This document shows, one piece after another, positions 42,721-54,283 of a DNA stretch of 64,000 nucleotides. This stretch comes from Hippopus hippopus (taxonomy: Eukaryota; Mollusca; Bivalvia; Cardiida; Cardiidae), in assembly GCA_946811185.2 (NCBI GenBank), contig OX328097.1:28667627-28731626 (forward strand), written 5' to 3'. The notes under the pieces were generated by a model, which was not told the origin of the DNA, did no database searches, and saw only the letters and a program-made list of their open reading frames with translations. Position 1 is the stretch's first letter. Each line of letters begins with the position of its first letter. The position numbers were made by a program, and so were the translations under genes.

Positions 42721-45700
42721 CTGAAATGAAAGATTATAATTGGCCTGCAACACGAGAAAAGGGGCATTCCGACATTTGCATAAAGTGTCGTCTCGGATCA
42801 GCCTGCGCACTCCGCGCAGGCTAATCCGAGACGGCAATTTACGATTACATTCGATTTTGTCCTACAGCAGACTTGCACAAAACAGAAAATTACATAACAA
42901 CGGAAAGTGTCGTCTCGGATAAGCCTGCACGGACTGCGCAGGCTGATCCGGGATGACAATGTCCGAACGCCCTTTTTCGCATGTTGCAGACCATATTTGG
43001 GTCATTCTCTGACAAAAGGGGGCTTAATGCATCTCCGTGATCCATGGTACAAAGCAAGCCATCACGTACTTATGGATACATGTTATCCACTTTTTTTTTT
43101 TTAACAATCAACTTAATCATGAGAGAGACTGGTCTTTGGGCATACAGAAAATTGACAAATAGCGAAAAGTTTCGGCCCGGATCAGCCTGCGCGGACTGCG
43201 CAGGCTGACCTGGGTCGATACTATTCGCAGATGCATTAAACCCTTTTTTCACAGAGCATGGCTCATTAACTTTTTAGCTTGAAGCATGAAGAAAAAAGCA
43301 CATAGAAAAAAATAAAGGAATTTTATATTTGGCGTTGACGAAATTCGCTGGCAGCCCAACGGTAAAATGTTAAAGATGTAGATCTAGTAGCCTACATCGC
43401 AAACACCATCGATTTGATTATACAGGCGCACATGCTAGACAAAATTGAACTAGTGTTGCTTTTCGACATTCATACGACTGTAACAAAGCTAAGTTCTGCT
43501 CAAATACTGTACTCACGAAACATTCTAGAGTGTCTATTCTAGGAACTGAGAGTGGGTGGATATTTCCCCTCAGTCTAAACAAGAAATATCTTTAAAAAAG
43601 AAGACAGACGGCGGTAAGAGATACTGCGTTATGAATATTGAAACACTTTCGTTGGCTTAAAGACGATCGCTACAGTTTCACCATTTTTTGAAAACATTCA
43701 AAATTTCACGAAACTTTGTGTGGTGATAGTATATTATCTGATCTTCAAAAATAGGATATAAAAAAAGGGGGTCACCAGCTTTGGGAAAATTCTATGAATA
43801 TTTCTTTTAGTACACCCTGAATTGAGGCAGTTCAGGATGAAATTTCACCTATGAAAACTAAGTCTATGTATATTTTTTTAAATGACAACAATTATAAGCA
43901 AATTTTATGTCATTTTGTTGGTGAAACATCAAATTTAATGAAAAAAAAAAAAATGATTTAGAGTATACTGAGTATCAATCTTTAAAAAAAATACCCTTAA
44001 CTTATGGCTAAAGCACCTTTATTTTGGAAAAAAAACCAAAAAAACAAAAAGTATCCTTTTAAGTTTTTTTTTTTTTTCAATGTTCTAACATTCAGATTTT
44101 TCTTATTTTTTCTATAAATAATATTCAGGTACTAAACTAAAAGAATCAGGCTTAAAACAAATAGGTCACCGGCCTTATTTTTTAAGAATATACATTTTAA
44201 GTTTGTGGGTGGGGCAATAGCTAATGAGTAAATGTAGGGTTTGTCAAAGACAAAGACATTATATGAAGTAAATTATCTCAATTTTTTCAACAGTTCAACA
44301 ATGTTTATAAGAATCAAGTTTGTTAGTCATAATAAACCAATCCATAGCATATAAATGTAATACTGATGTTAGCATTTAACCCATTACAAAACGACTAATT
44401 CTGGACTTTTCTAAATTTGACGCGTTCGCAGACGCTAAACCATAACCGGGTATTCATGTATCACAGTCCTTTGATTGGTCATAAATCATTGTGAGAAAAG
44501 GAGACATCAGTCAGTAGGAGCAATTTCTCCTTTTGACATCAATGTTTTCTAATGTCGGCTGCAGACTCATCAAGATAAGGGATAACCTGGTAAAGGAGAT
44601 AGAGTTACAGCTCCTTTTTTTCTGCAAGTCTTTACCAAGTGACATAATTTTGGACTAGACCAAACTGAAAGCATCTGCATCTGAAAGGATGTTTTAGCTC
44701 GATGATACGTCTGCAAAAAAATAGAGCGCTAGTAGCATGTGTCCATATTTCCGTTGTTAGGTGACGTAGTTAGGTGATTCACTTTGACTTTCAGTCCGAT
44801 CTTTTGAAAGCGTAATTTCGGATTCTTGCCTCGCATATAATTATTTGGCTTGATTCAAATACTTTTTTCTTCGTTTTGCCTACATGAAACGACCCGTTTT
44901 AGTTCTTGGTTTATCCATTCTGAAGACATTGACAAGTGTGGCAGGATCAACTGTGTTAGGTGCTCACCGTTTCGAGTAAAAAGGTGAGCGTGATAGTTAC
45001 ACGAAACGTGATGATGGAAACTGTCGCGAACGTCGTTAATATGAGGTAAAATAATGAAAAGTAATCTTGGGAGCATTTCCTACTTTTTCCTCACCGTTTT
45101 TCATTTTGTTGAAAAGTAGTATTAGGTTATTGGATAACGCTTATGAAAATAATAAATTTCCAAATAGAACAAGAAAAGAAACATTCTCCATTACATTAAT
45201 TTGCTTTGGTATGAATCAAGGCCCAGTGGTATCGAGGTAGCAACGCTTGTAAATAGTGACCCACTCCCCGTCAAGCAAGGTTACTTTAGTGGACATAATT
45301 ATGTGGTCTGGATTACCTGCCCCAAACACTACGTTATCGGGTTGGACACAGTGCAATAATGGTGGCCTCCATTGCGGCCTCAAGCTTACATGCTTTCGTA
45401 AGTGTTTATTTTTTTTTTTTCTTTTTCTTATTCCATGTTATCCAGTTTGATTAGTGAATAAAAAGAGATCAATTTTGTGACCGTCTGAAAGTATACCTAC
45501 TCAAAGAATTTCTGATATGTAGTTTTCCTCGTTAAATAGGAACGACAATAATAAAAAAAAAAAACTCGCTGCCTAAACATTATTGCAACCGAACTGTTTT
45601 AAGTTCAGCCTACAATTCGATTTGATCAAGTGAAATAACAATATTCTGAGTGTTACATCTGCATGTTACCAACGGAGGCCGCCATTGTTGCGCTTTTCTT

Positions 45701-48700
45701 GACGTACTCTTGAGGTACGGCGGGGTACAGATTCGGCGATTCGTTATTTTTCGTCATCCGATCCGGGTACTTCGCAAGGTCCAATATCTCGCACCTAGAA
45801 ATTTTTAATTGGGCAAAACTTAGGGCTTGTTCGAATCCAATGCATTTGAAGCAGACAGATTAAATGGGGGTCAAATGTTGGAAATCGTCTTTGAAAACGT
45901 AGAAAGAGATTGTGGGAAAAAGAGAAAATGCTGGTTACAGGCATTTTCTCCCATTCCAATATTTTCTACTTAGTAGACCTTCTTTCGCACGGTCGTTAAA
46001 AATTGAACGCTGTTAAGAGCTGTTATGTACTTGCTCTGTTCAAATTAACGCACACGTGTCACATGAACCCTTTACCAAACTACAAAATTTTAAACTTGTT
46101 TAGACCTTTTTTTGAACGTATTTGCCAAAAACATGGTAAGTCTTGCTCAGAAGATGGATTTTTTTTTTTTTTTTTTTTTGAAAGGGTTGAAAAAAGGAGA
46201 AAATGCTGGTCATCAGCAATATTTTCAAAAGCCTCCTTCTTCAGGGTCGTTTAAACCCGGGATTGTTTGGTAAAGGATTAAACTGACTTCATATCTGTTC
46301 TTGATTTTAATTCACCCTTATGTTGATCATTTGTGGAAAGGATTTGAAATTTTACACAGGTTACAGAGGGTAAGTTCATTTTTAGTCTCTGTACTGAATC
46401 ACCTGTATTTGATTATGATCTTTCAAAATGATCAACGAAAGTGCCCGGATGTCTGACATGGCCCATAAAAAAATCTTTTGTTTTGGTTGTGATATAATCT
46501 GAAGCAGTTGAGGGAAATATCGACGAAACCTTCGATTATGCTACATGTTGACTATAAAGAGTCAGTCATTAACATTTGTCAAATCCAATTTCCAATTATT
46601 CTGCGCTTGAACTTCATCCGGTAGACGATCATAATAATGATACTACATGTTGAAATATTATGTTGACGCGCAAATAATCTCCTGCCGAATGCAATTTCTT
46701 TTACAATAGCATCCTTGGTATTCTGAATTCGCCGGATATGACGTAGGACGAAAATAAAAAATGATGCCGTTACAACTGTATTTTCTTAGAGGTATGATTA
46801 AATTCTTTGTTTTCGGACATTCTCATTCTTTATCCTTTACGAGGGACTGTCACTTATTGGGTCTGAATTTATGCTGGATCTGGGAAAAAAATAACGTGAA
46901 TCCCGCTATTGCGCATCCTAGAATAGACACTGATTCTTTACCTTGACCCTGGCGTAAATTTAGCTACCTGATTTGCTGAGGCGTTCTGCCTCGACCAATC
47001 AAAAGGTTTAGTATTGAATGCTATAATGAGAACAATGACTGAAATGGAAGGGGCTACTAGGAGCCTTTTGGGACTTTCTTTAAGTCACGAGAGTTCCAAT
47101 TTCATCTGAATTTCACGTATCACGTAAACACGAAAATGCCACCAAGTTAACCCTAAAGCTGCTAAGCATGACTCACTGATCTTTTGCAGATAGTGTAGAT
47201 TAAGATCAGACTGTACAGAACGTGCAGTCTGATCTTGGATCTAAACTGTCCGATAAGGAAATATATTCCTCAAAAGAAAAAAAGAAAAAAAAAAAAAAAA
47301 AAAATTGAAATAGAAAAATTATGGGTTTTGCCATCGGCTTGAAAGTTTCATTTTACTTATTTAGCAGTTTAATGGTTAAAGACTGAATTCAGATATACCT
47401 TTGAACAGTTGTCTGCCTTGGGTTCCAGCTCAGCTAATGTAACGTTAAGCTGTTCTAAGAAATCGGTTTCAACCTTGCCTTTACCAACAATAACACTGAA
47501 TCTGGGTGGATTTGGTCGCTTTAATATTTCTGAGTTGACGGCGAAACCAGCCATGTCAATAGCAAACTTCCGTTGAGGGTACCAGCCCGTGGCCCATGCA
47601 ACAACCTGTTGAGAAATTGTTGCAGAGTTCAACGTGAATTCATTCAATTATAAAATCATAGGCCTACGATTACTTAATGTTTTCGAACCTGGAGTTGGAG
47701 AGATTTAAGCTTTACCCGTGATTTAACGACCATGAGGCCAAAGCTTTTCAAAACAAAGTGAGAAAAGGAGAAAATGCTGGTTACCAGCATTTTCTCCTTT
47801 TTCCACACTTGTTTTACTCGTTCAAAGACAAATCCCACCATTTGAGTAAAAAGTAGTGTTTAAGACTGTTGAAAGCTACACATCCTTTAAGCTTCTAATA
47901 CATGTAGTTAATTCTTATAACACGTTACTTCCTATATACGAGCACAAGATGTTACGCTCTCTAGTGGATACTGACCGCGGCCCATTCTTTCCAAGACTGA
48001 TGGCACTCACTGCCACAGGAGTCACTCGTCTGTCACCGCTGATCATTGTATCGACTTGGGAAAGCAGCAGTCGGCTTGGGAAGAATATTATGCGAAGTAC
48101 TGATAAAAGAAAACTTCTAGGAAGCATGGTTAGCTACATTGACCGCCGCGATGTATCTGGAATAATGTTGACAATGGCGTTAAACACCATACCAACAAAC
48201 AAACAAACAAAGGCTTTTTAGTGGGTATCATAATGACAGGAACAGAGGGCATCTTCGGCTCCGATCTTAAACTTGTTCATTCACATCCACTCAATTTCGA
48301 GTTCTGTCCGTATATATGGCCTGCAACACGCGAAAAGGGGTATTCGGACATTTGCGTAAAGTGTCGTCTCGGATCAGCCTGCGCAGTCCGCGCAGGCTAA
48401 TCCGAGACGGCACTTGACGACTACATTAGATTTTGTCCCACTGTAGACACGCGCAAAACAGAAAATTACATAAAAACGGAAAGTGTCGTTTCGGATTAGC
48501 CTGCGCGGAGTACGCAGGCTGATCCGAGACGACACTTTACGCAAATGTCCGAATGCCGCTTTTCGCGTGTTGCAGGCCATATAATAGTCTACACAGTCAC
48601 ATAATAATGCTATGACATCTAGTGGTTGGTTGTTTTCGCAATCTCTTTTTACGTCAACACACCAAAACATCTTAAACATGATCCTTTACTAGACAACAAA

Positions 48701-51700
48701 ATTTTAGACTTGTATCAACTGAAAGCCTTTTTATACGATCAAATAACTGGTGCTTGAATGATGAGATATCCCTTTGAAAAGAAATCTTGGTAGGAAAAGG
48801 AGAAAGAGCTGGTTACCAGTGTTTTCTCCTTCTTCCACAATTTTTTCAAGTACCTTTTGCTCAGGGTCATGGAAACTCGGTTGTTTTGTAAAGGGAGGTT
48901 ACTGGTTTTGAAAAGGTTTAGAAGAAAACTGATATGGGAGCTTATGTTTGTATTGTGACGGTATGAACGACTGGCTTGAAAAGGTAATACATGTGTATAC
49001 ACTGCACTTTAAATGAGTCGTGCTTTGTGAAAAGGAGGGGGGGGGGGGTTTAAATGCATCTGCAAAAAGTATCGACCCAGGTTAGCCTGCGCAGTCCGCA
49101 CGGGTTAACTTGAGTCCATCCTTTTTGCTATCGGTCATTTTTCTGTCAGAGACCATTCTACTTCAGAATTCAGTCGGTTGTGAGATAAAACTGAATTTAT
49201 AGATCCATTACTATCTGGTGACTTGCTTGGTATAATGTTTCGGAGATACATTACACCTCCTTTTGCCAGAGCGTGCGCTCATGCATGCATCACACCTGTA
49301 AAGCTATACCAGATCCGTTGAAAAGTCACTCTTCAATGTAGAAATAAAGACATAATAAAAAAAAACTGCGTCCATTTCACCCTTGACTCTCCATGATAGC
49401 CGAGTAATTTTGACCCTTGGACGTCTCCCTTTCACTCTTTGAAATTCCATTTTTAGTCGTGAAAAATGACTCTTAGGTTTCACGACGTAGTGAGATCCTG
49501 CATATGCGTTACACAAATAACGGTTTATAACTTTATATTAGCACATGTCGTATGCATACAACTTTACCAGTAACTCTTTTACTATAAATTGCATTTTCTC
49601 AAGGGCTGAAAATACATTTTCTCTGCAAGATTTAGAGACAGTTCTGTCATAATCTAGAATATATAGCAGTTGACAGTGCAGATCAGAGATCAGGCTGTAC
49701 GTTCTGTGCAGTCTGATCTTGATCTACACTGTCCACAAAAGCTTCTGGTGTCATCTATGGTATGGAAAGAGTTAAACGATCTGCCTTACCTTTCCATCCT
49801 GTAACACTGGAGACTGGAACCTGGCCCGACCCACAAGACCCACAGGCCAGACGGCCACACGCTTTGTATATCTCATCTGAAAAGCGGTGAAGTAATCAAT
49901 TAGAAAATAATATGTTTAGACTAACATAAGGAATATCAATGTGTGTTATATTCCTATCAGCAAATTACTGGGATTTCACAGTGAATAACACCACTGGTGA
50001 TGATTATTATAGTATCATCACTGGTGACGATAAAGTTTTAGAATGTTTGCCGGAACTACTTTTTTCCTATATTGCTTATATTGTGCCATTTTTGATAATT
50101 ATTAGATTAAATAAGGGTGAATTAGGAATATAATAAATAGGATAATCAACTGGTTGTGTGTGATATTAAAAATCTGTAACTCGAGTGGGGTTTGATGTGG
50201 TTAAAAAACTCTTCCTTCGGACTCGTTTTTTTAACTGCACCACACTATTCTAGTGACAGATTTTTAATATCACACACAACCAGTTGATTATCCTCTATGT
50301 ACAAAACTGCACATGTGGTACAGCACATGCATGAACGAGAGTCCACATGATTCCGAACAAAAGCAGAGAAATTTTTCGAGTAAAATATTTGGGCCCTGCT
50401 CTGGCAAAAGGGGGTTTAATGCATCTCTGTGATGCATTATACTAAGCAAGACAATACATACTTATGGATCCATGAAATCTTTTTTTTTTTATCTAACAAC
50501 TGACTGAATCCTACAGTAAAGTGGTCATTGGACATGCGGGCAAATTTACCAAAAGTAAAAAATTCGCTTCATGTAAGCCTGACCTGTATCCATACTTTTT
50601 CCAAATGCATTAAGCGCCCTTTTCACAGAGCATGGCTCATTTATTTCTGATGCATGCTTCAGGGTTAATCGTACCAGCAAATGAGCCATGCTCTGGCAAA
50701 AGGGGGCTAAATGCATCTGCAAAAAGTGTGTACCCATGTCAGCATGCGCAGTCCGCGCAGGCTGATATAGGTCGAAAGTTTTTCTTTTGATCATTTTTCT
50801 GTCAAAGGACCATTCCACCTCATGATTCAATCGGTTGTCAAACAAACTGGCCTTTAAGGATCTGTAATTATATGAAGACTTGATTGGTATAATGCATCAC
50901 GCAAATGCATTAAGCCCCCTTTTGCCAGAGCATGGTTCAAATAGATAGTATCAGTGCAAACATTTCTGCCTAGCAAACAATGCATTAAGTCCGGTACACA
51001 CAATAAGATTTTTCTCAAAAAATTAATCTCAGAGATTTTTGTATCATAATACACTTACGAACACACACTAAAAGTGTCATAATGAAAAACCTCTTACCTG
51101 TTGGGTTTCCCCGCCAGAATTATGCTGATGTGTAGATCTAGTGTGAAAGTTGTGCTTACAGACCAAGATGAAGTTATCATGGCATTATGAATGATAATTA
51201 ATGCTATTGCGTTGGAAAACTTCCTTACCATGCTATAGTTCTATAATACTTTCAATCTTCTTGTTTGAAAATACATTGTCTGCCATTTTTGTTTATCAGG
51301 AAAGTGGCTTACTCAATGTGTATACACTTTACAGCATCAACAAATCTACAGGTAACTCATCCTCCAGGAAATGCCAAGTTATAATTGGCTAATACTCTAA
51401 TACAAATCTTAGGAAATAGAGCATTGCTTTAAACCTAATACAGTTTCATGAAACTCCAGAAAATCTTATGATACATGTTCTGTTGTACACATACAGGGGT
51501 CCTACATGGCTCAATGGTAAGGTGTAGGACTCGTAACCTGGAAGTTTCGGGTTCGAGCCTCATTGTAAGCTCTTGTTTTTTCCTGGGAGCGCAAGACACT
51601 TCAGATCCCTAGCCTAGCACTGATAAAACCAGATATACATGACTTTGTGAGCCGTCGCCGTGATATGACCGAAATCAAATTTAGAGTGGCGTAAACGTTA

Positions 51701-52238
51701 TTCAATCAATTAATCATAAAAATATACAAGTTTGAATACAGCTTTGTCACCTCTTCAAACAGCTGTAAGTCGTAAGTATTGTCATCGTCTAGTGGATAAA
51801 AAACGCTCGGAAATTCTCCATTTTTAGTTATCCACTCTAATGCAAGATTCCTTTGTTCTACTCCTTTTGGCATAACCCAATTTTGTCGTAAATGTCCCAT
51901 TATCTTAAGCCTTGCAATTTCCGTAAGTGATGTCCTTACGGCTAAGTGTGTATAGGGCACTTTACAGTTTGCCAGAAAATCAGCAATGAGTGTGCTTCCT
52001 TTAGACCTGTCCTCTACAACTATCCAATGAATCCTAGGTACAAGTCTCAGAGTATGGGACAAACGTGTTAAATCAGCTTTCTGTTCAGTTCTATATACGG
52101 TCGGTGTTATGAGGTATATCATTGGTAGTGGTGGGGTCGTTTTTGTTGTTGTTGTTGTTGTCGCTGTTGTTGTTGTGGCGTTGGTTGTTGTTGTGGTATT
52201 TAAATGATTGTCAGCACCGTCAAAACCTTTGAGAACGA
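42619..52238 (-). CDS. beta-1,3-glucuronosyltransferase (B3GAT/GT43), copy 2
   Basis: Four exons (51751-52238, 49790-49876, 47399-47605, 42619-42720) join in frame to about 293 residues plus stop. Family members are usually about 330 residues, so only the cytoplasmic tail and anchor exon are missing. In order: a Thr-rich stem, [24 protein letters not shown], the metal/UDP-binding [46 protein letters not shown] (acceptor side), [19 protein letters not shown] and VLVWHTRT. These are hallmark GT43 segments in the right order. The enzyme should transfer GlcA from UDP-GlcA to a terminal Gal in the Golgi. Exon phases match copy 1 where both are visible, so the two are tandem paralogs in the same direction. 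No key residue is visibly broken. Confidence 0.9.
42742..42992. repeat. family C MITE beside the last B3GAT exon
   Basis: GGCCTGCAACACGAGAAAAG to CCCTTTTTCGCATGTTGCAG. Its start is 22 bases upstream of the exon at 42720, within the branch-point region of the intron. Confidence 0.88.
43000..43265 (-). repeat. family B MITE
   Basis: GGTCATTCTCTGACAAAAGG to CAGAGCATGGCTCA; hairpin CAGCCTGCGCGGACTGCGCA. Follows the family C copy almost directly. Confidence 0.88.
43266..44375. other. unassigned AT-rich intron sequence
   Basis: Several A and T runs (43940, 44065); no exon or known repeat seen. Confidence 0.5.
44376..44600 (+). repeat. family A MITE
   Basis: TTAACCCATTACAAAACGAC to AACCTGGTAAAGGAGA; variant core. 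Confidence 0.72.
44601..45805. other. unassigned intron sequence
   Basis: A minus open frame at 44855-45076 has no recognised family. T runs at 45409. Confidence 0.4.
45806..46002 (+). repeat. family A MITE
   Basis: GCAGACAGATTAAATGG arm, GAGAAAATGCTGGTTACAGG core, CACGGTCGTTAAAAATTG. Confidence 0.78.
46066..46281 (+). repeat. family A MITE with T run
   Basis: CCCTTTACCAAACTACAAAA to GTTTGGTAAAGGATTAA; about 19 T at 46160 and only one arm of the hairpin. Confidence 0.8.
46282..47146. other. unassigned intron sequence
   Basis: No repeat or exon recognised; the open frame at 46761-46946 is not conserved-looking. Confidence 0.45.
47147..47379 (+). repeat. family D MITE beside a splice donor
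   Basis: TTAACCCTAAAGCTGCTAAG to TTTAGCAGTTTAATGGTTAA; A run at 47285. Ends 19 nt from the exon at 47399. Confidence 0.88.
47399..47605 (-). CDS. B3GAT copy 2, acceptor-binding exon
   Basis: Acceptor tctcaacag|GTTGTT, donor TCAAAG|gtatat, phase 0-0, 69 codons. Encodes [28 protein letters not shown] and [11 protein letters not shown], the core of the acceptor half of GT43 enzymes. Confidence 0.9.
47703..47855 (-). repeat. family A MITE, partial
   Basis: GATTTAACGACCATGAGGCC, intact hairpin, then AAAGACAAATCCCACC. Confidence 0.78.
48000..48220 (+). mobile_element. SINE group 2, 3' part
   Basis: GTCTGTCACCGCTGATC, TTGGGAAAGCAGCAGTCGGC, GCGATGTATCTGGAATAATG and an (AAAC)n tail. Confidence 0.75.
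48318..48582. repeat. family C MITE, complete
   Basis: GGCCTGCAACACGCGAAAAG to CTTTTCGCGTGTTGCAGGCC; ATAT on both sides may be a target duplication. Confidence 0.9.
48680..48901 (+). repeat. family A MITE
   Basis: TCCTTTACTAGACAACAAAA to TTTTGTAAAGGGAGGTTA. Confidence 0.82.
49012..49281 (+). repeat. family B MITE
   Basis: ATGAGTCGTGCTTTGTGAAA with a G run, to GCCAGAGCGTGCGCTCAT. Confidence 0.85.
49665..49775 (-). repeat. family D MITE beside a splice donor
   Basis: TTGACAGTGCAGATCAGAG, hairpin GGCTGTACGTTCTGTGCAG, diverged end GGAAAGAGTTAA. Ends 14 nt from the exon at 49790. Confidence 0.75.
49790..49876 (-). CDS. B3GAT copy 2, exon [16 protein letters not shown]
   Basis: Acceptor cttttcag|ATGAGA, donor GGAAAG|gtaagg, phase 0-0, 29 codons. 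Encodes [16 protein letters not shown] and SPVLQDGK, the conserved strand after the DDD motif. Its first codon is ATG but it is internal. Confidence 0.88.
50141..50292. repeat. foldback with perfect 37-bp arms
   Basis: Arms 50141-50177 and 50256-50292 (GATAATCAACTGGTTGTGTG and its inverse), with a second smaller stem at the centre. Confidence 0.9.
50391..50640 (-). repeat. family B MITE
   Basis: GGGCCCTGCTCTGGCAAAAG to CACAGAGCATGGCTCAT; hairpin partly lost. Confidence 0.82.
50681..50940 (+). repeat. family B MITE, inverted neighbour
   Basis: ATGAGCCATGCTCTGGCAAA to TTTGCCAGAGCATGGTTCA; opposite to the copy ending at 50640. Confidence 0.88.
50941..51488. other. unassigned intron sequence
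   Basis: Nothing recognised. Confidence 0.45.
51493..51716 (+). mobile_element. tRNA-derived SINE, group 2, in a B3GAT intron
   Basis: TACATGGCTCAATGGTAAGG head, GGGTTCGAGCCTCATTG box B, CGTGATATGACCGAAATC and a (TCAAT) tail about 35 nt from the exon at 51751. Confidence 0.82.
51751..52238 (-). CDS. B3GAT copy 2, stem and donor-binding exon
   Basis: Acceptor tatactttcag|TCGTTC, donor GAAGAG|gtgaca. The exon enters in phase 1, as copy 1 exon 2 does, so a phase-1 anchor exon must lie upstream. The stem is largely Thr, encoded by ACA repeats broken by Asn, Ala and Lys codons, and ends KTTPPLP before [10 protein letters not shown]. The catalytic part runs through DDDNTYD to LFEE. Confidence 0.9.
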
Positions 52239-52320
52239 CTGAAAGTATACAGAAAAGACAAATTATTCAAAGTCATTGGTTACAACAATCATTACTCCAA
52301 CAAACACTTTTTGCGAGAAC

Positions 52321-52519
52321 TGGGTCCGTATTTACCACCATTCTTAAAAACGTTCTAAGTCTTAATGCTCGAGAGTTTTCTAACTTTAAAAGTAACACAA
52401 CTTCTGATTGGCTAAACCAAATGGTTTAGCTAATCAGAAGTTGTGTTACTTTCAAATTTTGAAAATCTTGGAGAACAAGACAAAGAATATTCTTAAGAAT
52501 TGTTGATAAATACGGGCCC
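52321..52519. repeat. family E MITE, well preserved
   Basis: GGGTCCGTATTTACCACC to TGTTGATAAATACGGGCCC; centre AACCAAATGGTTTAGC. Confidence 0.88.
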
Positions 52520-52781
52520 TGAAGAAAGTCATTACGACAGGCGTCATTGCCTTCTAGGTACCTTTAAACATATTATATGTTGTAATGCAACAAGTGGTCT
52601 AAAAAAGTTTTGTCAACATATCTATGTTTTGTCAAACATATCTATGTACATGTTCACATCAATGGGTGTACTAGCCTCAATGACTGAATCTCTGTGTGAC
52701 AATGGCAAACAACACAAAACTTCTGTACAGTTTCGTAGCCTACATTCAACGGAATAAATAGGGAAAAAAATGAATAACCGT

Positions 52782-52910
52782 GTAACTCTTAAGCTGCTAA
52801 GCGCGACTCACTGACCTTTTGTTGACAGTGTGGATCAAGATAGACTGCACAGAACGTGCAGTCTGATCTTGGATCTACTCTGTCTGATAAGGGGATAATC
52901 TTTCCGTGAA
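52782..52910 (+). repeat. family D MITE, 3'-truncated
   Basis: TAACTCTTAAGCTGCTAAGC through the hairpin to GATAAGGGGATAATC. Confidence 0.8.
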
Positions 52911-52913
52911 CTG

Positions 52914-53060
52914 AATATTTTAATACCACGTAAATATATTGAACGATTCTCATTGGTCAATTCTATTTTCAAAAGCTTGCAATTTTTCTAAAAGCCGATA
53001 ACTGATTGTTATTAACCAATCAGATTCTTTCAATATATTAAATACCATACTAGTTATATG
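52914..53060. repeat. AT-rich inverted repeat
   Basis: TAATACCACGTAAATATATTG and TATATTAAATACCATAC pair, with GATTCTCATTGGTCAAT and its inverse. Confidence 0.6.
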
Positions 53061-53098
53061 CTTGCTATAGAGAAACTACAGATTTCGACATGATTTGA

Positions 53099-53375
53099 CC
53101 AGCCCATTATGGTGGAACATGAGACTTGTGATCGACAGACAAGTCTCGGGCTGTATGAGAGTGTCGGTTCGATTCCCATGGTAGGCCAACTAAAAATTAT
53201 CATATTCTTTTGGATGAGACATTAAACGGAGGCCCTGTTTGACGGTACTTTATACCGTACACCTTAAAGAACCAGACCTAACTAAGGATGGGTTTCGTCT
53301 TGTGTCTTTCTCTATCCCCCGTAACATAACAAACAGGCTTCTGAGGGCAACCGGTGGCGACGAAAATAAGCGATT
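53099..53375 (+). mobile_element. tRNA-derived SINE, group 1
   Basis: GGTTCGATTCCCATGG box B, AAGGATGGGTTTCGTC, TCCCCCGTAACATAAC, CAACCGGTGGCGACG. Confidence 0.78.
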
Positions 53376-53669
53376 CAAGTCAGTTAGTCAACATGGTTTA
53401 TTTTGAAGAAGAAAAGAAGAGGACATTCGTTCACTCTAGCATTTATAGGGTATGCGATAGCCACGCTTCGCTCACTTTCAATAATATCTAGTCGAAAAAC
53501 CTATCAAACACGTATCCGGGCTTAAAATTCTTTATGATCTCGGTCTAATATGACCATCGAGTATGTAATTGTACTAAATGTTTTCTTTTACCTTTTTTTA
53601 ATCATACAACACCGAGAAGGCGTTTTCATTTTTCCGATGTAAACCAACTACTCATTGCATTTAGAACAA

Positions 53670-53780
53670 GTAAACGTGTCTTCAAATGACTGACAACACT
53701 ACGGGGAAAGGAGCAATCGCTTGTTTCAAGCGCTTTCTCCTTTCCGGTCATGTTTTCAAAATCTGTCTGGCGCAGGTGCG
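53670..53780. repeat. family A-like core, variant
   Basis: GGGGAAAGGAGCAATCGCTT and GCGCTTTCTCCTTTCCGG. Confidence 0.6.
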
Positions 53781-53890
53781 TAAAAACTCCCCAGTTTATG
53801 GGTATACCAATTTTGAAAAGGTAGGATTATTATCAGGCTCCACCCAAACTGAAGAATGTTTATGTTTCTGGTAAAAGTGGGTTTTAAAGG

Positions 53891-54255
53891 CCCAGTAAAG
53901 GCCAAAATATCAAAGCAGGTTTTTATAATACATTTAAATCTAAATCATAACATTTAAAAGTATGGAAAATATTGTGGAGATGACAGTCTGTTATCGTGTG
54001 GTCGGGCCACATGTTAGTCGCTGGCAGAAAAAAAAAAAGAATTTTAAAATCAGGCAAAAAGTAACAAAAGACACCGCTACCTGGCAGGTTTTAACCTAGT
54101 TTTGAAATTAATTTCTCTGTCAGCGACTAACACTTGGACCGACTGTACAATAACAGATTGTCATCTTCACAATGATTTCCATACTTTTAAATGGTATGAT
54201 ATAAATTCAAATGCATTTAAACACCCGCTTTGTTTACATTTGGCCTTTATTGTTA
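53891..54255. repeat. family F palindromic MITE, complete
   Basis: CAGTAAAGGCCAAAATATC to CATTTGGCCTTTATTG; arms with TTTAAAAGTATGGAAA. Confidence 0.87.
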
Positions 54256-54283
54256 CTTTAATGTATCTCCGTAATGAATCATA

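Noticed and set aside
45256..45450. Plus-strand open frame beginning [16 protein letters not shown]
   Set aside because: Ends in a T-run-encoded Phe stretch and shows no domain; lies in the B3GAT intron.
47856..48221. 121-codon plus-strand open frame
   Set aside because: Its 3' half is a SINE 3' domain with an (AAAC)n tail.
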